35,068 nt of DNA from an uncultured Chromatiaceae bacterium (GCA_946482615.1 CAMLSF010000019.1:1-35068); one strand, 5' to 3'; numbered from the stretch's first letter, positions 1 through 9,753 are shown. Numbers and translations are program-made. The notes: a model not told the origin generated them from the letters alone.

Positions 1-314
1 CAGTCTGTGAAATCAGGCTCCGCGTAGCGGCTTAGTTCAACAATTTAATAGAAGGCTTGTTGCCCGCAAGTCGAACATTTTTCTGCCTTCTTTCCTGAAT
101 TTAACTCATACCAAACTAGCCCTGATGTACCTCTATTTCAACAACATTTTCTAAAATCTATAAATTTATGCCCGACAAAATCTATACAAGCAGTACGCTA
201 GTTGTTCACTTTTTTACTCAGAATGCATAACTGTATTTTTCAACAGTGGTTCCGCGTTTACCTAACAGTTCACGCTAGCAGTACCTCAGCAGTTAATGCA
301 TAGTATCCAACCAT
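1..314. other. Intergenic region without a recognisable gene
   Basis: The first 314 bases hold no credible coding region on either strand. The stretch is AT-rich around 130-240. On the minus strand a 13-codon micro-ORF preceded by a purine-rich stretch begins near 78, but it is too short to call. The region lies downstream of eda and could be the leader of a minus-strand gene beyond the left edge. I see no convincing promoter or operator. Confidence 0.6.
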
Positions 315-341
315 AAAAAAACCCGACCAAAGCCGGGTTTC
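315..341 (-). terminator. Rho-independent terminator of the zwf-eda operon
   Basis: On the minus strand a 7-bp stem AAACCCG/CGGGTTT (plus positions 319-325 and 334-340, 8-nt loop) is followed by a run of T. It lies about 30 bases after the eda stop codon, where the operon transcript should end. Confidence 0.85.
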
Positions 342-369
342 TCATATCAATCTAAACACCACAAAAGCA

Positions 370-1026
370 TTACTTCTGCACTGTCTTGGCTTCTTCCACT
401 GCTGCTAAACATAGCTCTGTGATTTTATGCCATTCTTTGTTTTTAATGGCTTCGTCCGGCACTATCCAGCTGCCGCCTACGCAACGTACGTTAGGTAAGG
501 CTAAGTATTCTTTGAAGTTTTTCTCGTTGATGCCGCCTGTTGGGCAAAAACGTATATCAGAGAATGGGCCGTGAATAGATTTTAAGGTTTTTACACCACC
601 TGCAGCTTCAGCCGGGAAAAACTTAAAGTGGGTGTAGCCTACCGCTGTGCCTTCCATCAGTTCGGAAATGCTGGCGATGCCAGGGATCAGCGGAATAGCG
701 CTGTCTTTACCCGCTTGCAACAGTTCACGGGTAGAGCCCGGGCTGATAGCAAAACGTGCACCGGCCGCTATCACATCGTCCAGTTGCTTGGCTGTAGTGA
801 CAGTACCAGCACCTACTATGGCGTCAGGCACTTCAGCGGCCAATAAACGAATGGCATCCAGAGCCACAGGAGTACGTAACGTCACTTCCAGAACTTTAAT
901 GCCGCCCGCTACTAAGGCTTTTGCCATAGGAACAGCGTCAGCTAAATCTTTGATCACAATGACGGGCACCACAGGGCCTTGTGCGAACAAAACGTCAGGT
1001 TGTAGTTGCCAATTTTCAAATGCCAT
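370..1026 (-). CDS. eda: KDPG/KHG aldolase
   Basis: This is the 2-keto-3-deoxy-6-phosphogluconate aldolase, the last enzyme of the Entner-Doudoroff pathway. It splits KDPG into pyruvate and glyceraldehyde-3-phosphate in the cytosol. The 218-aa product is full length for a class I aldolase of this family. Visible active-site residues are Glu47 and Arg51 in the EVTLR segment, the GAGTV strand at 72-76, and Lys135 in HFKFFP, which corresponds to the Schiff-base lysine (Lys133 in E. coli, shifted by two). The ATG is four bases after the glk stop, so the two genes are co-transcribed. The ribosome-binding site is weak (GGCGAG inside the end of glk), suggesting translational coupling. It is the last gene of the operon, followed by a terminator. 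Confidence 0.97.
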   Translation of the reverse strand: MAFENWQLQPDVLFAQGPVVPVIVIKDLADAVPMAKALVAGGIKVLEVTLRTPVALDAIRLLAAEVPDAIVGAGTVTTAKQLDDVIAAGARFAISPGSTRELLQAGKDSAIPLIPGIASISELMEGTAVGYTHFKFFPAEAAGGVKTLKSIHGPFSDIRFCPTGGINEKNFKEYLALPNVRCVGGSWIVPDEAIKNKEWHKITELCLAAVEEAKTVQK

Positions 1027-1030
1027 AGTG

Positions 1031-1999
1031 TTAACTCGCCATATGTTGTTTTAAGTAGACTGCACAGCCAGTTAAACCTGGTTGCTCTGCAGTGACGACA
1101 AAAGTTGCAATACGGCGGTTGAAGTCTTTAAACCTGCCTTTTGCTTCAAATCGGGTTCTGAATTCGCTTTGATTTATAAGCGACAGTAATTTGGGCGTAA
1201 TACCACCAGCGACAAAAACGCCGCCGAAAGTGCTTAACGTCAGGGCTAAATCGCCAGCTAAACCACCTAAACTGGCAAAAAACTGATCTATTACGGCTTT
1301 ACACAAAACACAGCTGCCATCTAAAGCTTTACCGGCAATTTGGGCCGCATTTAATGGCTCAACCACTTTGTTGTTAAATGCAGCAATGGCCAGATACAAA
1401 TCTTCTAAGCCCGGGCCTGATAACAAACGCTCAGGGCTGACATGGCCGTACTTGTTGGCGAGGAATTTTTGAATAAACCATTCCTGTTCGGTTTGGGCGG
1501 TAAAATCAACATGACCACCCTCGCCTGGTAATGGCAGATAACCCAAAGCAGTAGGAATTAAATGCGCTACACCTAAACCTGTGCCAGCACCTAATACCGC
1601 CATAGGTTTAAATTGATCGGCATGGCCTTCACCAATTTGTACCAGCTCGGTTTGTTTCAGTGCAGGTAAGCTCATGGCCACTGCGGTAAAGTCATTCAGC
1701 ACAATAAACTCGGCTAAATCCAGATCGGCTTTCATCTGGCTTACAGAGAACTGCCAGCGGAAATTGGTCATTTTGACAAAATCACCAGTCACAGGACAGG
1801 CAATAGCTAAAGCCACATGACGAATAGCAGTCAAACCTTGTTCTTCACGGTAAAACTGCAAGGCGTCAGATAAAGTATCAAAATCAGCGCATGGGTACAC
1901 AGCCACTTTATCTAAATGCAGGCTGTCTAAATCTACACGACTAAAACGTGCGTTAGTGCCGCCAATATCAGCAACAATAGCGAACTGGATCTCAGCCAT
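1031..1999 (-). CDS. glk: Glucokinase (PF02685 type)
   Basis: ATP-dependent glucokinase that phosphorylates cytosolic glucose to glucose-6-phosphate, the substrate of Zwf. The 322-aa product has the N-terminal phosphate-binding loop [11 protein letters not shown], the LNDFTAVA segment carrying the likely catalytic Asp, GAGTGLG, and PGEGGHVDF. It lacks the CxCGxxGC zinc signature of ROK kinases, so it belongs to the Glk rather than the ROK group. I chose the ATG at 1999 because a strong GAGGAG sits seven bases upstream and the product then starts [14 protein letters not shown] as in the family. This start overlaps the end of edd by eight bases. Its place inside the ED operon ties glucose phosphorylation to the pathway it feeds. 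Confidence 0.96.
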   Translation of the reverse strand: MAEIQFAIVADIGGTNARFSRVDLDSLHLDKVAVYPCADFDTLSDALQFYREEQGLTAIRHVALAIACPVTGDFVKMTNFRWQFSVSQMKADLDLAEFIVLNDFTAVAMSLPALKQTELVQIGEGHADQFKPMAVLGAGTGLGVAHLIPTALGYLPLPGEGGHVDFTAQTEQEWFIQKFLANKYGHVSPERLLSGPGLEDLYLAIAAFNNKVVEPLNAAQIAGKALDGSCVLCKAVIDQFFASLGGLAGDLALTLSTFGGVFVAGGITPKLLSLINQSEFRTRFEAKGRFKDFNRRIATFVVTAEQPGLTGCAVYLKQHMAS

Positions 2000-3824
2000 G
2001 GTACTGCTCCTCTGTGTTGAACAGACTGCAGGCACCTTGTTCTGCACCAGTGATCACGGTACGCAGGCCACCAAACATTTCACGGCCCATACCCCAATGA
2101 CTGTCCGTCATATCACGGGTGGCGACTTGACGTTTGGCCAGTTCTTCATCCGATACCAGCACTTTTAATACGCCGTTGATACCATCCACCAGCATCATAT
2201 CGCCGGTCTGGATCTTGGCGATCACACCACCGTCTACCGCTTCCGGTGTGACGTGGATAGCAGCAGGCACCTTACCTGATGCACCAGACATACGACCGTC
2301 TGTGACTAATGCCACATGGTAACCACGGTCTTGTAATACGCCGAGCGGAGGAGTTAATTTGTGCAGCTCTGGCATACCACAGGCACGCGGGCCCTGGAAA
2401 CGCACCACTACTACACAATCTTTGTTTAAATCACCGGCTTTAAAAGCGGCGTCTAACTCGTGCTGGCTGGAGAACACTACAGCCGGGGCCTGCACTATCT
2501 CAGTGCCTTCACGAAGTGCTGAGGTTTTAATTACACCACGGCCAATATTGCCGGATAACACCTGCAAACCACCATGATCTTTAAAGGGTTTAGTGGCACT
2601 GGTCATCACGCTTAAATCTGACGATTCAGTTGGACCATCCACCCATACTAACTTGCCATCCTGCAATACCGGAGTTTGGGTATAACGACGTAAACCAGGA
2701 CCAGCCACAGTGTTGACATCTTCATGCAGCAAGCCGTTGTCTAATAAAGTACGGATCAAATACGCCATACCACCAGCTTGCTGGAAATGGTTGATATCGG
2801 CCTGGCCGTTAGGGTAAATCTTGGTGATTAATGGCGTGGCATGGGATAAATCAGCAAAGTCATCCCAGTTCACAATAAAACCAGCAGAACGGGCCACAGC
2901 TATTAAGTGCATGGTGTGGTTGGTAGAACCACCAGTGGCCAATAAACCTACAATACCGTTCACTACAGCTTTGACATCAACAATTTTGGAGATAGGTAAA
3001 TAATCAGTACCTAAGTCCGTTAAACGGGTCACCTGACGGGCCGCCGCTTTGGTCAGTTCGTCGCGTAAAGGTGTACCAGGATTAACAAAAGAAGCACCAG
3101 GTAAATGTAAACCCATCACTTCAACCACAAGCTGGTTTGAATTCGCTGTGCCGTAGAAAGTACAGGTACCGGCGCTGTGGTAAGACGCAGATTCAGAGTC
3201 TAATAACTCGTCATGCCCTACTTTGCCTTCGGCATACAGCTGACGCACACGGGCTTTTTCTTTGTTTGGAATGCCAGATGGCATTGGGCCTGCCGGCACA
3301 AACACAAAAGGCAGATGACCAAAACTTAACGCCGCCATCAATAAACCCGGCACTATCTTGTCACAAATACCCAGCATCATGGCGCCGTCGAACATATTGT
3401 GCGACAAACCCACTGCGGCTGACATGGCAATAATGTCACGGCTTAACAAGCTCAGTTCCATGCCCGGCTGACCCTGGGTCACACCGTCACACATCGCAGG
3501 CACACCACCGGCAAACTGGGCCACACTACCTACTTCGGCCACTGCAGCCTTGATAATGGCCGGATAAGTTTCGTACGGCTGATGCGCAGACAACATATCG
3601 TTGTACGAGGAAATAATGCCGATGTTTGCTTTGGTTAAGCTGCGTAAATCAGATTTTTCCTGAGCAGAACAAGCTGCAAAACCATGAGCCAGATTGCCAC
3701 AGGCCAAAGCTCCGCGATGCGGCCCCTTGGCACGGGCCTGCTCCATCCGCTGCAGATAAAGCGCACGGCTTTTTTCACTGCGTGCCGCTATTCTGTCTGT
3801 GACCTGTTGTATAACCGGATTCAT
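1992..3824 (-). CDS. edd: 6-phosphogluconate dehydratase
   Basis: First committed enzyme of the Entner-Doudoroff pathway. It dehydrates 6-phosphogluconate to KDPG using an iron-sulfur cluster. At 610 aa it has the normal length of the ILVD/EDD family. The family signatures are clear: [14 protein letters not shown] at 112-125, GICDK with Cys154, and [13 protein letters not shown] with Cys221. These two cysteines match the cluster ligands known in this enzyme. The ATG is preceded by GAGG and lies 19 bases after pgl; the gene overlaps glk by eight bases at its 3' end. It is the third gene of the zwf-pgl-edd-glk-eda operon. Confidence 0.98.
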   Translation of the reverse strand: MNPVIQQVTDRIAARSEKSRALYLQRMEQARAKGPHRGALACGNLAHGFAACSAQEKSDLRSLTKANIGIISSYNDMLSAHQPYETYPAIIKAAVAEVGSVAQFAGGVPAMCDGVTQGQPGMELSLLSRDIIAMSAAVGLSHNMFDGAMMLGICDKIVPGLLMAALSFGHLPFVFVPAGPMPSGIPNKEKARVRQLYAEGKVGHDELLDSESASYHSAGTCTFYGTANSNQLVVEVMGLHLPGASFVNPGTPLRDELTKAAARQVTRLTDLGTDYLPISKIVDVKAVVNGIVGLLATGGSTNHTMHLIAVARSAGFIVNWDDFADLSHATPLITKIYPNGQADINHFQQAGGMAYLIRTLLDNGLLHEDVNTVAGPGLRRYTQTPVLQDGKLVWVDGPTESSDLSVMTSATKPFKDHGGLQVLSGNIGRGVIKTSALREGTEIVQAPAVVFSSQHELDAAFKAGDLNKDCVVVVRFQGPRACGMPELHKLTPPLGVLQDRGYHVALVTDGRMSGASGKVPAAIHVTPEAVDGGVIAKIQTGDMMLVDGINGVLKVLVSDEELAKRQVATRDMTDSHWGMGREMFGGLRTVITGAEQGACSLFNTEEQYHG

Positions 3825-3843
3825 GTTAACCTCGTCTTGTCGA

Positions 3844-4539
3844 TTAGTTAGCTGTGAACATTATATGCACAGGGACCTGCTGCTGATGCAAAAACGCCCG
3901 TACCGGCATTTGCAATGGGTCCTGACCTGCCATGGCCTGTTCCAGAACGGTCAGCTTCTTGGGGCCAACCAAATGTAAATAAATTACAGCGCTTTGGAGT
4001 AAGCGTGTTTTGCTTAAACTCAAACGCTGATAAGGCGCAGTAGCCGGGGTAACCGCCAAAGCAACAGGTGCATCAGAGGCTAAACCCGCCTGAATTTCTT
4101 TGCTGCACGGAAATAAAGAAGCGGTATGGCCATCTTCACCCATGCCTAAAATCAGCACGTCAAATACCGGAAGTTCGGCCACACGAGCCTCTACTGCCGC
4201 GGCGCCTTTGTAGGCGTCATCAGGATAAGCACTGTCAAATAAGCTGATAAAACGTGCTGAAGCCGCTTTGCCTTGTAACAGGTTGGCTTTGACTAAGCCC
4301 TCATTGCTGTCGGCATGAGTCTCTGGTAACCAGCGATCATCTGCCAGCGTAATAGTCACACGGGACCAGTCCAAATCAGTTTCAGATAAGGTTTTAAATA
4401 ATGGCAAAGGCGTTTTACCACCTGAGACCACCAAAGTAGCTGCGCCCTTTTCTGCAATAGCAGCAGCCAGACGACTGCTGATTTCACTGGCAAATTGCTG
4501 ATTTAATGCGGCACTTGAATCAAAGGTATGAAGCAGCAT
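3844..4539 (-). CDS. pgl: 6-phosphogluconolactonase (DevB/SOL family)
   Basis: Hydrolyses 6-phosphogluconolactone, the product of Zwf, to 6-phosphogluconate in the cytosol. The 231-aa protein has the family's sugar-phosphate isomerase-like fold signatures: VVSGGKTP at 37-44, ADDRW at 66-70, and the catalytic [13 protein letters not shown] at 132-144. The ATG at 4539 sits two bases after the zwf stop codon. A longer reading from a TTG inside zwf is possible, but it adds residues not typical of the family. The spacing implies coupled translation with zwf. Confidence 0.95.
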   Translation of the reverse strand: MLLHTFDSSAALNQQFASEISSRLAAAIAEKGAATLVVSGGKTPLPLFKTLSETDLDWSRVTITLADDRWLPETHADSNEGLVKANLLQGKAASARFISLFDSAYPDDAYKGAAAVEARVAELPVFDVLILGMGEDGHTASLFPCSKEIQAGLASDAPVALAVTPATAPYQRLSLSKTRLLQSAVIYLHLVGPKKLTVLEQAMAGQDPLQMPVRAFLHQQQVPVHIMFTAN

Positions 4540-4541
4540 TA

Positions 4542-6014
4542 TTATTCGTCCCAATTTCTGTCTTCACGCGCCAATAGCGAAATGGCAGCGACAGGGCCCC
4601 AGGTACCAGCCTGATAAGGTTTTGGCGGCTCGTTATTGGTTTTCCAAGCGTCCAGAATGCCGTCCACCCATTTCCAGGCTTGTTCCACTTCATCACGACG
4701 CACAAACAGATACTGGTTGCCTAACATGGCTTCAAGCAACAAACGCTCATAGGCATCAGCGATACGCTGTGCTTTAAAGGTTTCGTCGAAACTTAAGTCC
4801 AGTTTGGTTTGCTGCAGCTGCATGGTTTCACCCAGACCAGGAATTTTGTTCATGATCTGAATTTCTACGCCTTCATCTGGTTGCAGACGGATGATCAGCT
4901 TGTTGGCTGGCAACTGTTTATAGGTTTCAAAGAAAATATTGTGTGGTTGTGGTTTAAAACAAATGACCACTTCGCTGACTTTTTTCGGCATACGTTTGCC
5001 TGTTCTTAAATAGAACGGCACGCCAGCCCAACGCCAGTTGTCGATGTCCACTTTAATGGCGACAAAAGTTTCGGTTTTGCTGTTTGGACGCGCATCTTCT
5101 TCGTCCAGATAACCAGGCACAGGAGTACCAGCTACATAACCGCCGGCATATTGACCCCGTACAGTTTTTTCCTGCACGTTAGCCACATTAATAGGACGCA
5201 GCGCTTTTAAGACTTTTAACTTCTCATCCCGGATACTGTCGGCATCCAGACGAGCCGGCGGCTCCATCGCAATCAGCGACAAGACCTGTAATAAGTGGTT
5301 TTGCACCATGTCACGCATTTGACCGGCGTCATCATAATAACCCCAACGCCCTTCTACACCCACTTCTTCGGCCACTGTGATTTGCACATGGTCGATAGCG
5401 TTATGGTCCCAGTTGGCCGCAAAAATAGAGTTAGCAAAACGCAGCGCTAACAGGTTCAGTACTGTTTCTTTACCTAAGTAGTGGTCGATGCGGTAGATTT
5501 GGCATTCGCCAAAGTATTTGGCCACTTCATCGTTGATCACCTTAGACGAAGCTAAATCGTGACCTATAGGTTTTTCCAAAACCACACGGGCTGGTTCTGC
5601 CGATAAACCCGCCACTGACAAGCCTTTACAGATATTGCCAAACAAAGAAGGTGCGGTTGCGAAGTAACTGACTGGAATACGTTTTTTCGGATCAGTTACA
5701 GCTTTTAAGGCTTTGTAACCTTCTTCCTTTGTCAAATCCACCTGCACATACTGCAGCTTGGCTTTCAGGCTCGCCAGGACTTGAGGGTCCAGCGGCTCTT
5801 TAATAAATTTTTGTAAGTTGGTTTCAACCAGCTCTTTATAGCCATCCAGACTCAACTCATCCCGAGCCACGCCAATCACCTGGCTGTCGGCATGCAACAG
5901 ACCGGATTTTTCCAATTGATAGAGGGCTGGCAATAACTTACGGCGAGCGAGGTCGCCCTTGGTGCCAAAGAGAATCAGATCACAGGCTTTGTTCAGTGGT
6001 GCTGTTGTTGTCAT
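4542..6014 (-). CDS. zwf: Glucose-6-phosphate 1-dehydrogenase
   Basis: Oxidises glucose-6-phosphate to 6-phosphogluconolactone with reduction of NAD(P)+. It is the gateway to the Entner-Doudoroff and oxidative pentose phosphate routes. The 490-aa length is standard. The nucleotide-binding loop GTKGDLARRKL begins at residue 17, EKPIGHDL is at 147-154, and the substrate-binding signature RIDHYLGK is at 175-182. The ATG is preceded by AAGGGT at good spacing. It is the promoter-proximal gene of the operon. A consensus-like promoter (6057-6085) and a perfect HexR-type palindrome (6096-6110) lie upstream. No gnd gene is seen in this window, so the flux shown here runs to Edd. Confidence 0.98.
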   Translation of the reverse strand: MTTTAPLNKACDLILFGTKGDLARRKLLPALYQLEKSGLLHADSQVIGVARDELSLDGYKELVETNLQKFIKEPLDPQVLASLKAKLQYVQVDLTKEEGYKALKAVTDPKKRIPVSYFATAPSLFGNICKGLSVAGLSAEPARVVLEKPIGHDLASSKVINDEVAKYFGECQIYRIDHYLGKETVLNLLALRFANSIFAANWDHNAIDHVQITVAEEVGVEGRWGYYDDAGQMRDMVQNHLLQVLSLIAMEPPARLDADSIRDEKLKVLKALRPINVANVQEKTVRGQYAGGYVAGTPVPGYLDEEDARPNSKTETFVAIKVDIDNWRWAGVPFYLRTGKRMPKKVSEVVICFKPQPHNIFFETYKQLPANKLIIRLQPDEGVEIQIMNKIPGLGETMQLQQTKLDLSFDETFKAQRIADAYERLLLEAMLGNQYLFVRRDEVEQAWKWVDGILDAWKTNNEPPKPYQAGTWGPVAAISLLAREDRNWDE

Positions 6015-6056
6015 GAATGACCCTTGATTAGATGTAATTTTACAACACTTAGCCGC

Positions 6057-6085
6057 ATACTAGCCGAGCAAAAGCCAGATGTAAA
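6057..6085 (-). promoter_or_regulatory. Predicted sigma-70 promoter of the zwf operon
   Basis: On the minus strand a -35 TTTACA and a -10 TAGTAT are separated by exactly 17 bases. The start codon of zwf is about 35 bases downstream of the expected transcription start. The HexR palindrome lies just upstream of the -35. Confidence 0.6.
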
Positions 6086-6095
6086 CCAGATAAGT

Positions 6096-6110
6096 TGTAA
6101 TTAAATTACA
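6096..6110. promoter_or_regulatory. HexR operator between zwf and hexR
   Basis: TGTAATTAAATTACA is a perfect 15-bp palindrome around a central base and matches the HexR consensus known from gammaproteobacteria. It lies 81 bases upstream of zwf and 168 bases upstream of the divergent hexR, adjacent to the -35 of the predicted zwf promoter. Family knowledge says HexR leaves such sites on binding KDPG. Confidence 0.85.
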
Positions 6111-6278
6111 GAGACGCTAAAGTTTTGACTATTCTCATATAATAAGGCAGCCTAGGCAATGAATCAGCTGCTTTGTCGTAACTTTATCACTATTTTGCAG
6201 TGGCACCAGGTTGTATAACAAAGCAAGTTACAACATTTTGCACTGTGTTGTTCAGTGTTTTTCAGTCAGGACTATCCG

Positions 6279-7136
6279 ATGAATGTGTTGGAAAAAATAA
6301 TTAACAGCGTCAACAGCTTCAGTAAATCAGAGCGCAAAGTCGCCGACGTGATCCTGGCCAATCCGCAAACCACTATACACAGTAGTATAGCGGCTCTGGC
6401 CAAAATGGCCGATGTCAGCGAGCCTACAGTCAACAGGTTTTGCCGTCGTCTGGACACCAAAGGTTTTCCGGATTTTAAATTGCATCTGGCGCAAAGTCTG
6501 GCCAATGGTACTCCTTATGTTAACCGTCATGTCGAAGAAGACGACGGCCCTGAGGCGTACACAGCCAAGATTTTTGAATCCACTATGGCGGCTTTAGACG
6601 CTGCGCGCCAAAACGTTGATATTCTTACTATTAATCGTGCTGTGGATGTACTGACTCAGGCCAAAAAAATCTCCTTTTTTGGTTTAGGGGCTTCAGCTTC
6701 TGTAGCTCATGATGCGCAAAATAAGTTTTTCCGCTTTAACGTGCCTGTGGTGTGTTTTGACGACATAGTGATGCAGCGCATGAGTGCTATTAACAGCGCT
6801 GAAGGGGATGTGGTGGTTTGTATCAGTCACACAGGCCGGACGAAAAACCTCTGTGATATCGCTGCTATAGCCCGTGAAAACGATGCCACAGTGATAGGTA
6901 TTACTGCGTACGACAGCCCTTTAGCCAAAGAATGTACCCTGGTGTTATCGCTGGATGTGCCTGAAGATACCGACATGTATATGCCAATGGCGTCCCGTGT
7001 GGCGCAGCTGGTATTGATTGATATCCTGGCGACAGGTTTTACTTTACGCCGTGGTACCAAATTCCGCGAAAACCTGAAAAAGGTTAAAGACAGCTTACGT
7101 GGCTCACGTTTTGATAAAAAAGACTTTCAAAACTAA
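6279..7136 (+). CDS. hexR: RpiR-family transcriptional regulator HexR
   Basis: Regulator of central sugar catabolism. The 285-aa protein has an N-terminal RpiR-type helix-turn-helix (about 1-77, with MADVSEPTVNRFCRRL as recognition region) and a C-terminal SIS sugar-phosphate-binding domain (about 120-255, with FFGLGASASVAHD and CISHTGRTKN). HexR proteins sense KDPG and bind 15-bp palindromes like those found here in front of zwf, pykA and glgP. I chose the ATG at 6279 because AGGA is seven bases upstream and the product starts MNVLEKI as in HexR. An upstream in-frame alternative at 6255 lacks a good ribosome-binding site. It is divergent from the ED operon and ends in a strong terminator. 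Confidence 0.95.
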   Translation: MNVLEKIINSVNSFSKSERKVADVILANPQTTIHSSIAALAKMADVSEPTVNRFCRRLDTKGFPDFKLHLAQSLANGTPYVNRHVEEDDGPEAYTAKIFESTMAALDAARQNVDILTINRAVDVLTQAKKISFFGLGASASVAHDAQNKFFRFNVPVVCFDDIVMQRMSAINSAEGDVVVCISHTGRTKNLCDIAAIARENDATVIGITAYDSPLAKECTLVLSLDVPEDTDMYMPMASRVAQLVLIDILATGFTLRRGTKFRENLKKVKDSLRGSRFDKKDFQN

Positions 7137-7155
7137 TGACATCATCTGTAATACG

Positions 7156-7188
7156 GAGGGGTTTCCTGAAAGAAACCCCTCTTTTTTT
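7156..7188 (+). terminator. Terminator of hexR
   Basis: A 10-bp stem GAGGGGTTTC/GAAACCCCTC (7156-7165 and 7172-7181) with a 6-base loop is followed by seven T. It starts 19 bases after the hexR stop, so pykA needs its own promoter. Confidence 0.95.
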
Positions 7189-7253
7189 AGCTTGAAACAG
7201 GCCAAACAGGTCAGACAAGCGGCAAAAGCTGAAAGTTTTATTCAAACTGCGGC

Positions 7254-7275
7254 TATATTCTGTAATAAAATTACA
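7254..7275 (+). promoter_or_regulatory. HexR operator and likely -10 of pykA
   Basis: TGTAATAAAATTACA at 7261-7275 matches the HexR palindrome with one asymmetric central base. A -10-like TATATT sits directly upstream at 7254-7259; the -35 is poor (CTGAAA at 7229, spacing 19). A site covering the expected transcription start would act by blocking RNA polymerase. pykA starts 47 bases further on. Confidence 0.75.
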
Positions 7276-7322
7276 TTACACTTAAACCGACCCATCCATA
7301 GATAAGCTTTCAGGAGCTCTTG

Positions 7323-8762
7323 ATGCCCAGAAGAACTAAAATAGTCGCAACCCTTGGCCCGGCAACAAATTCACAAGCCACTATCGAAAAGTTAATCCTG
7401 GCCGGTGCCAGCGTGTTTCGTTTCAACTTTTCTCATGGTAGTGCCGAAGATCATAAGCAGCGTGCAGAAATGGTACGTGCTGCAGCAGCCAAAACCGGTG
7501 CGCATGTCGCTATTCTGGGTGATTTACAAGGCCCGAAAATCCGCGTCTCTACTTTTAAAAACGGTTCTGTCATTTTAGAAGAAGACCAACACTTTGTTTT
7601 AGATGCAGATTTGCCAAAAGGTGAAGGCGACGAAACTCAGGTTGGCATTGACTATAAAGAATTACCTTCAGATGTGCAGCCTGGTGATGTGCTGTTGTTA
7701 GACGACGGTCGCATCCAGATGATTGTGGAGCATGTGGTGGGTCAGCGTATCCACACCAAAGTCTCTGTGGCAGGCAAACTCAGCAATAACAAAGGGATTA
7801 ACCGTTTAGGTGGTGGTTTGTCAGCCCCTGCCCTGACTGAAAAAGATAAAACAGATATTTCCTTAGCCGCTTATATTGATGTGGATTATCTGGCGGTGTC
7901 TTTCCCACGTTGTGGTGATGATTTACGGGTTGCCCGCGAATTAGCCCGTGCTGCAGGTTCTGAGGCTTTAATAGTCTCTAAAGTAGAACGTGCCGAAGCT
8001 GTGGCGGATGACGAAACTCTGGATGATATTATCCGTGCTTCTGATGCAGTGATGGTTGCCCGTGGTGATTTAGGGGTAGAAATTGGTGATGCCGAGTTAG
8101 TAGGCCAGCAAAAACGTATTATTGCCCGCTCACGTCAATTAAACCGTGTGGTGATCACTGCGACTCAAATGATGGAGTCGATGATTGAAAGCCCGATGCC
8201 AACCCGCGCTGAAGTGATGGACGTAGCCAACGCTGTGCTGGACGGTACAGATGCGGTGATGTTATCCGGTGAAACTGCAGCTGGTAAGTACCCTGTTGAT
8301 ACAGTAAAAGCCATGGCCCGTGTTTGTGATGGCGCAGAGAAGCACCCAAGAGTACAAAGTTCCAAACACCGCATGGACGTCGCTTTTACTGAAATCAGTG
8401 AAACCATAGCTTTATCTGCTATGTATGCAGCCAACCACTTAACAGGCATTAAAGCTATTATTGCTCTGACAGAATCTGGCTACACCGCCAAGCTGATGTC
8501 ACGTATTACCTCTTCTCAGCCTATTTATGCCCTGTCACGTCACCAGAAGACATTAAACAAAATGGCGCTGTACCGTGGTGTGTATCCGGTGTTTTTTGAC
8601 AGCACTCAGACTCCGGGTCAGCAAAAAGTATCTGCAGCTGCTATTGAAGCTGTACAGGACATTGCTCACTTAAAAAGCGGTGATTTAGTGATTTTGACCT
8701 ACGGCGATATGATGGAAACTGTAGGCGCATCAAACACCTGTAAGATAGTGCAAATCAACTAA
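7323..8762 (+). CDS. pykA: Pyruvate kinase, PykA type
   Basis: Transfers phosphate from phosphoenolpyruvate to ADP, giving pyruvate and ATP. The 479-aa protein starts [15 protein letters not shown] and carries [21 protein letters not shown], the metal/active-site region [19 protein letters not shown], and [18 protein letters not shown]. The order and wording of the segments resemble E. coli PykA rather than PykF. I chose the ATG at 7323 because AGGAG lies six bases upstream; a TTG one codon earlier is less likely. It has its own HexR-controlled promoter and is followed by stem-loop structures rather than another co-directional gene. Confidence 0.97.
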   Translation: MPRRTKIVATLGPATNSQATIEKLILAGASVFRFNFSHGSAEDHKQRAEMVRAAAAKTGAHVAILGDLQGPKIRVSTFKNGSVILEEDQHFVLDADLPKGEGDETQVGIDYKELPSDVQPGDVLLLDDGRIQMIVEHVVGQRIHTKVSVAGKLSNNKGINRLGGGLSAPALTEKDKTDISLAAYIDVDYLAVSFPRCGDDLRVARELARAAGSEALIVSKVERAEAVADDETLDDIIRASDAVMVARGDLGVEIGDAELVGQQKRIIARSRQLNRVVITATQMMESMIESPMPTRAEVMDVANAVLDGTDAVMLSGETAAGKYPVDTVKAMARVCDGAEKHPRVQSSKHRMDVAFTEISETIALSAMYAANHLTGIKAIIALTESGYTAKLMSRITSSQPIYALSRHQKTLNKMALYRGVYPVFFDSTQTPGQQKVSAAAIEAVQDIAHLKSGDLVILTYGDMMETVGASNTCKIVQIN

Positions 8763-8765
8763 CAC

Positions 8766-8790
8766 GGGGTCAGAGTTTTGTCTCTGATCC
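8766..8790. repeat. Stem-loop after pykA (GGGTCAGAG family, copy A)
   Basis: An imperfect 9-bp hairpin, GGGTCAGAG paired with CTCTGATCC (one G-T pair) around a TTTTGT loop, starts four bases after the pykA stop. There is no strong T tract. It shares the GTCAGAG core with the hairpins at 8818 and 33980, so it may be a REP-like element serving as a transcript end. Confidence 0.5.
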
Positions 8791-8817
8791 ACCTATTTGA
8801 TTGTTCTGCAATTTAAA

Positions 8818-8840
8818 GGGCCAGAGTTAAACTCTGGCCC
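8818..8840. repeat. Palindrome at the end of the EamA gene (copy B), likely terminator
   Basis: GGGCCAGAG and CTCTGGCCC (8818-8826 and 8832-8840) form a perfect 9-bp stem around TTAAA. It contains the stop codon of the minus-strand EamA gene. Read on the minus strand the stem is followed by a short T stretch (CTTTAAAT), consistent with a modest terminator between the convergent pykA and EamA genes. Confidence 0.6.
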
Positions 8841-9753
8841 TTAGCATTGGTGCTAATGCCGTTAACATTGACCCTATCACCACCAACGAAGCACCAACCC
8901 AGGCCCAGACATTCAGTGATTCGCTTGGGAACTGCGGATAAAAATAAGCCAGTAGCTGGGCAAAACCTATAGTCAGTAAAGGCGTAATAGCCAGCACAGC
9001 GCTGACATTGGCCGCTTGCCAGTGTTGTAAGGCTTCTGCAAAAGCACCGTAAGCCACAATGGTATTCAGACAACAAAACAGTAACATCCCCCATTGCCAC
9101 ACTGACAACTCCGGTACAGGAGCCAGGTCGGCGGCCGGCAGAAAACACAAAGCACCGGCCAAATAAATCAGCCACATAATTTGCTGCGAGTTAAAGCTCA
9201 TCAGCAGCTGTTTTTGTGCCAAAGCATAACAAGCCCATGCCACAGCAGCCGCTATCACCAGTAGCAGACCAAAACCTTCAGAGCTAAACTGCGTCAGTAA
9301 CAAGGCCAGTCTGTCGTTAAAAAACAGCAATAAGCCGGACACCAACAACCAGGCTCCAATTTTTTGCCACAACAACAAACGTTCTTTAAATAAATAGACA
9401 GCGCCTAACATCATCAGAAATGGTGCCAGTTGGATCAGCACCTGAGCTGTTTCTGCTGTCAGCAAAAACAAACCTTTCAGATATAAAATGTAATTAAGCA
9501 ACAAACCGGCAATGGCAGTGAGTACCAAAAGTTTCTTTTTTGTATTCAGGCCTCTGAGCGATGGAATTTGCTTACGCGCAAGCAGGATCAGGCCTACCAG
9601 CACAGCAGCCACCAAAAAACGGATCCAGGTAATGGTTGCCGCCGACATTGAACTTAATAACCATTTCAGCGCTAAAGGCAACAAGCCCCACAATACTGCT
9701 GTTAATAACGCTAAACTAAAACCCAAACCAACCCGGCCAGACGACTGATGCAT
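8827..9753 (-). CDS. EamA/DMT-family inner-membrane transporter
   Basis: A 308-aa very hydrophobic protein with about ten predicted membrane segments arranged as two similar halves of five. This is the pattern of EamA (drug/metabolite) transporters of the RhaT/RarD-like superfamily. Recognisable family stretches include the first-helix LTAVLWGLLPLALK and the repeat-two AAAVAWACYALAQK. Members export or exchange small metabolites such as amino acids, but the substrate cannot be read from sequence. The ATG at 9753 is preceded by AGGAGAGGG. It stands alone between convergent pykA and divergent pfkA, so its location next to glycolytic genes may be coincidental. Confidence 0.85.
   Translation of the reverse strand: MHQSSGRVGLGFSLALLTAVLWGLLPLALKWLLSSMSAATITWIRFLVAAVLVGLILLARKQIPSLRGLNTKKKLLVLTAIAGLLLNYILYLKGLFLLTAETAQVLIQLAPFLMMLGAVYLFKERLLLWQKIGAWLLVSGLLLFFNDRLALLLTQFSSEGFGLLLVIAAAVAWACYALAQKQLLMSFNSQQIMWLIYLAGALCFLPAADLAPVPELSVWQWGMLLFCCLNTIVAYGAFAEALQHWQAANVSAVLAITPLLTIGFAQLLAYFYPQFPSESLNVWAWVGASLVVIGSMLTALAPMLRARV

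Noticed and set aside
78..119. Minus-strand micro-ORF (13 codons)
   Set aside because: Too short and without recognisable context; leader-peptide function cannot be supported.
647..1054. 135-aa open frame antisense to eda
   Set aside because: It lies wholly over a well-supported gene, begins without a ribosome-binding site and its product is a low-complexity Ser/Thr/Ala shadow.
6033..6044. TGTAATTTTACA as a full HexR site
   Set aside because: The arms match but the spacing is 12 rather than 15 bases, so it is kept only as part of a finding, not listed as an operator.
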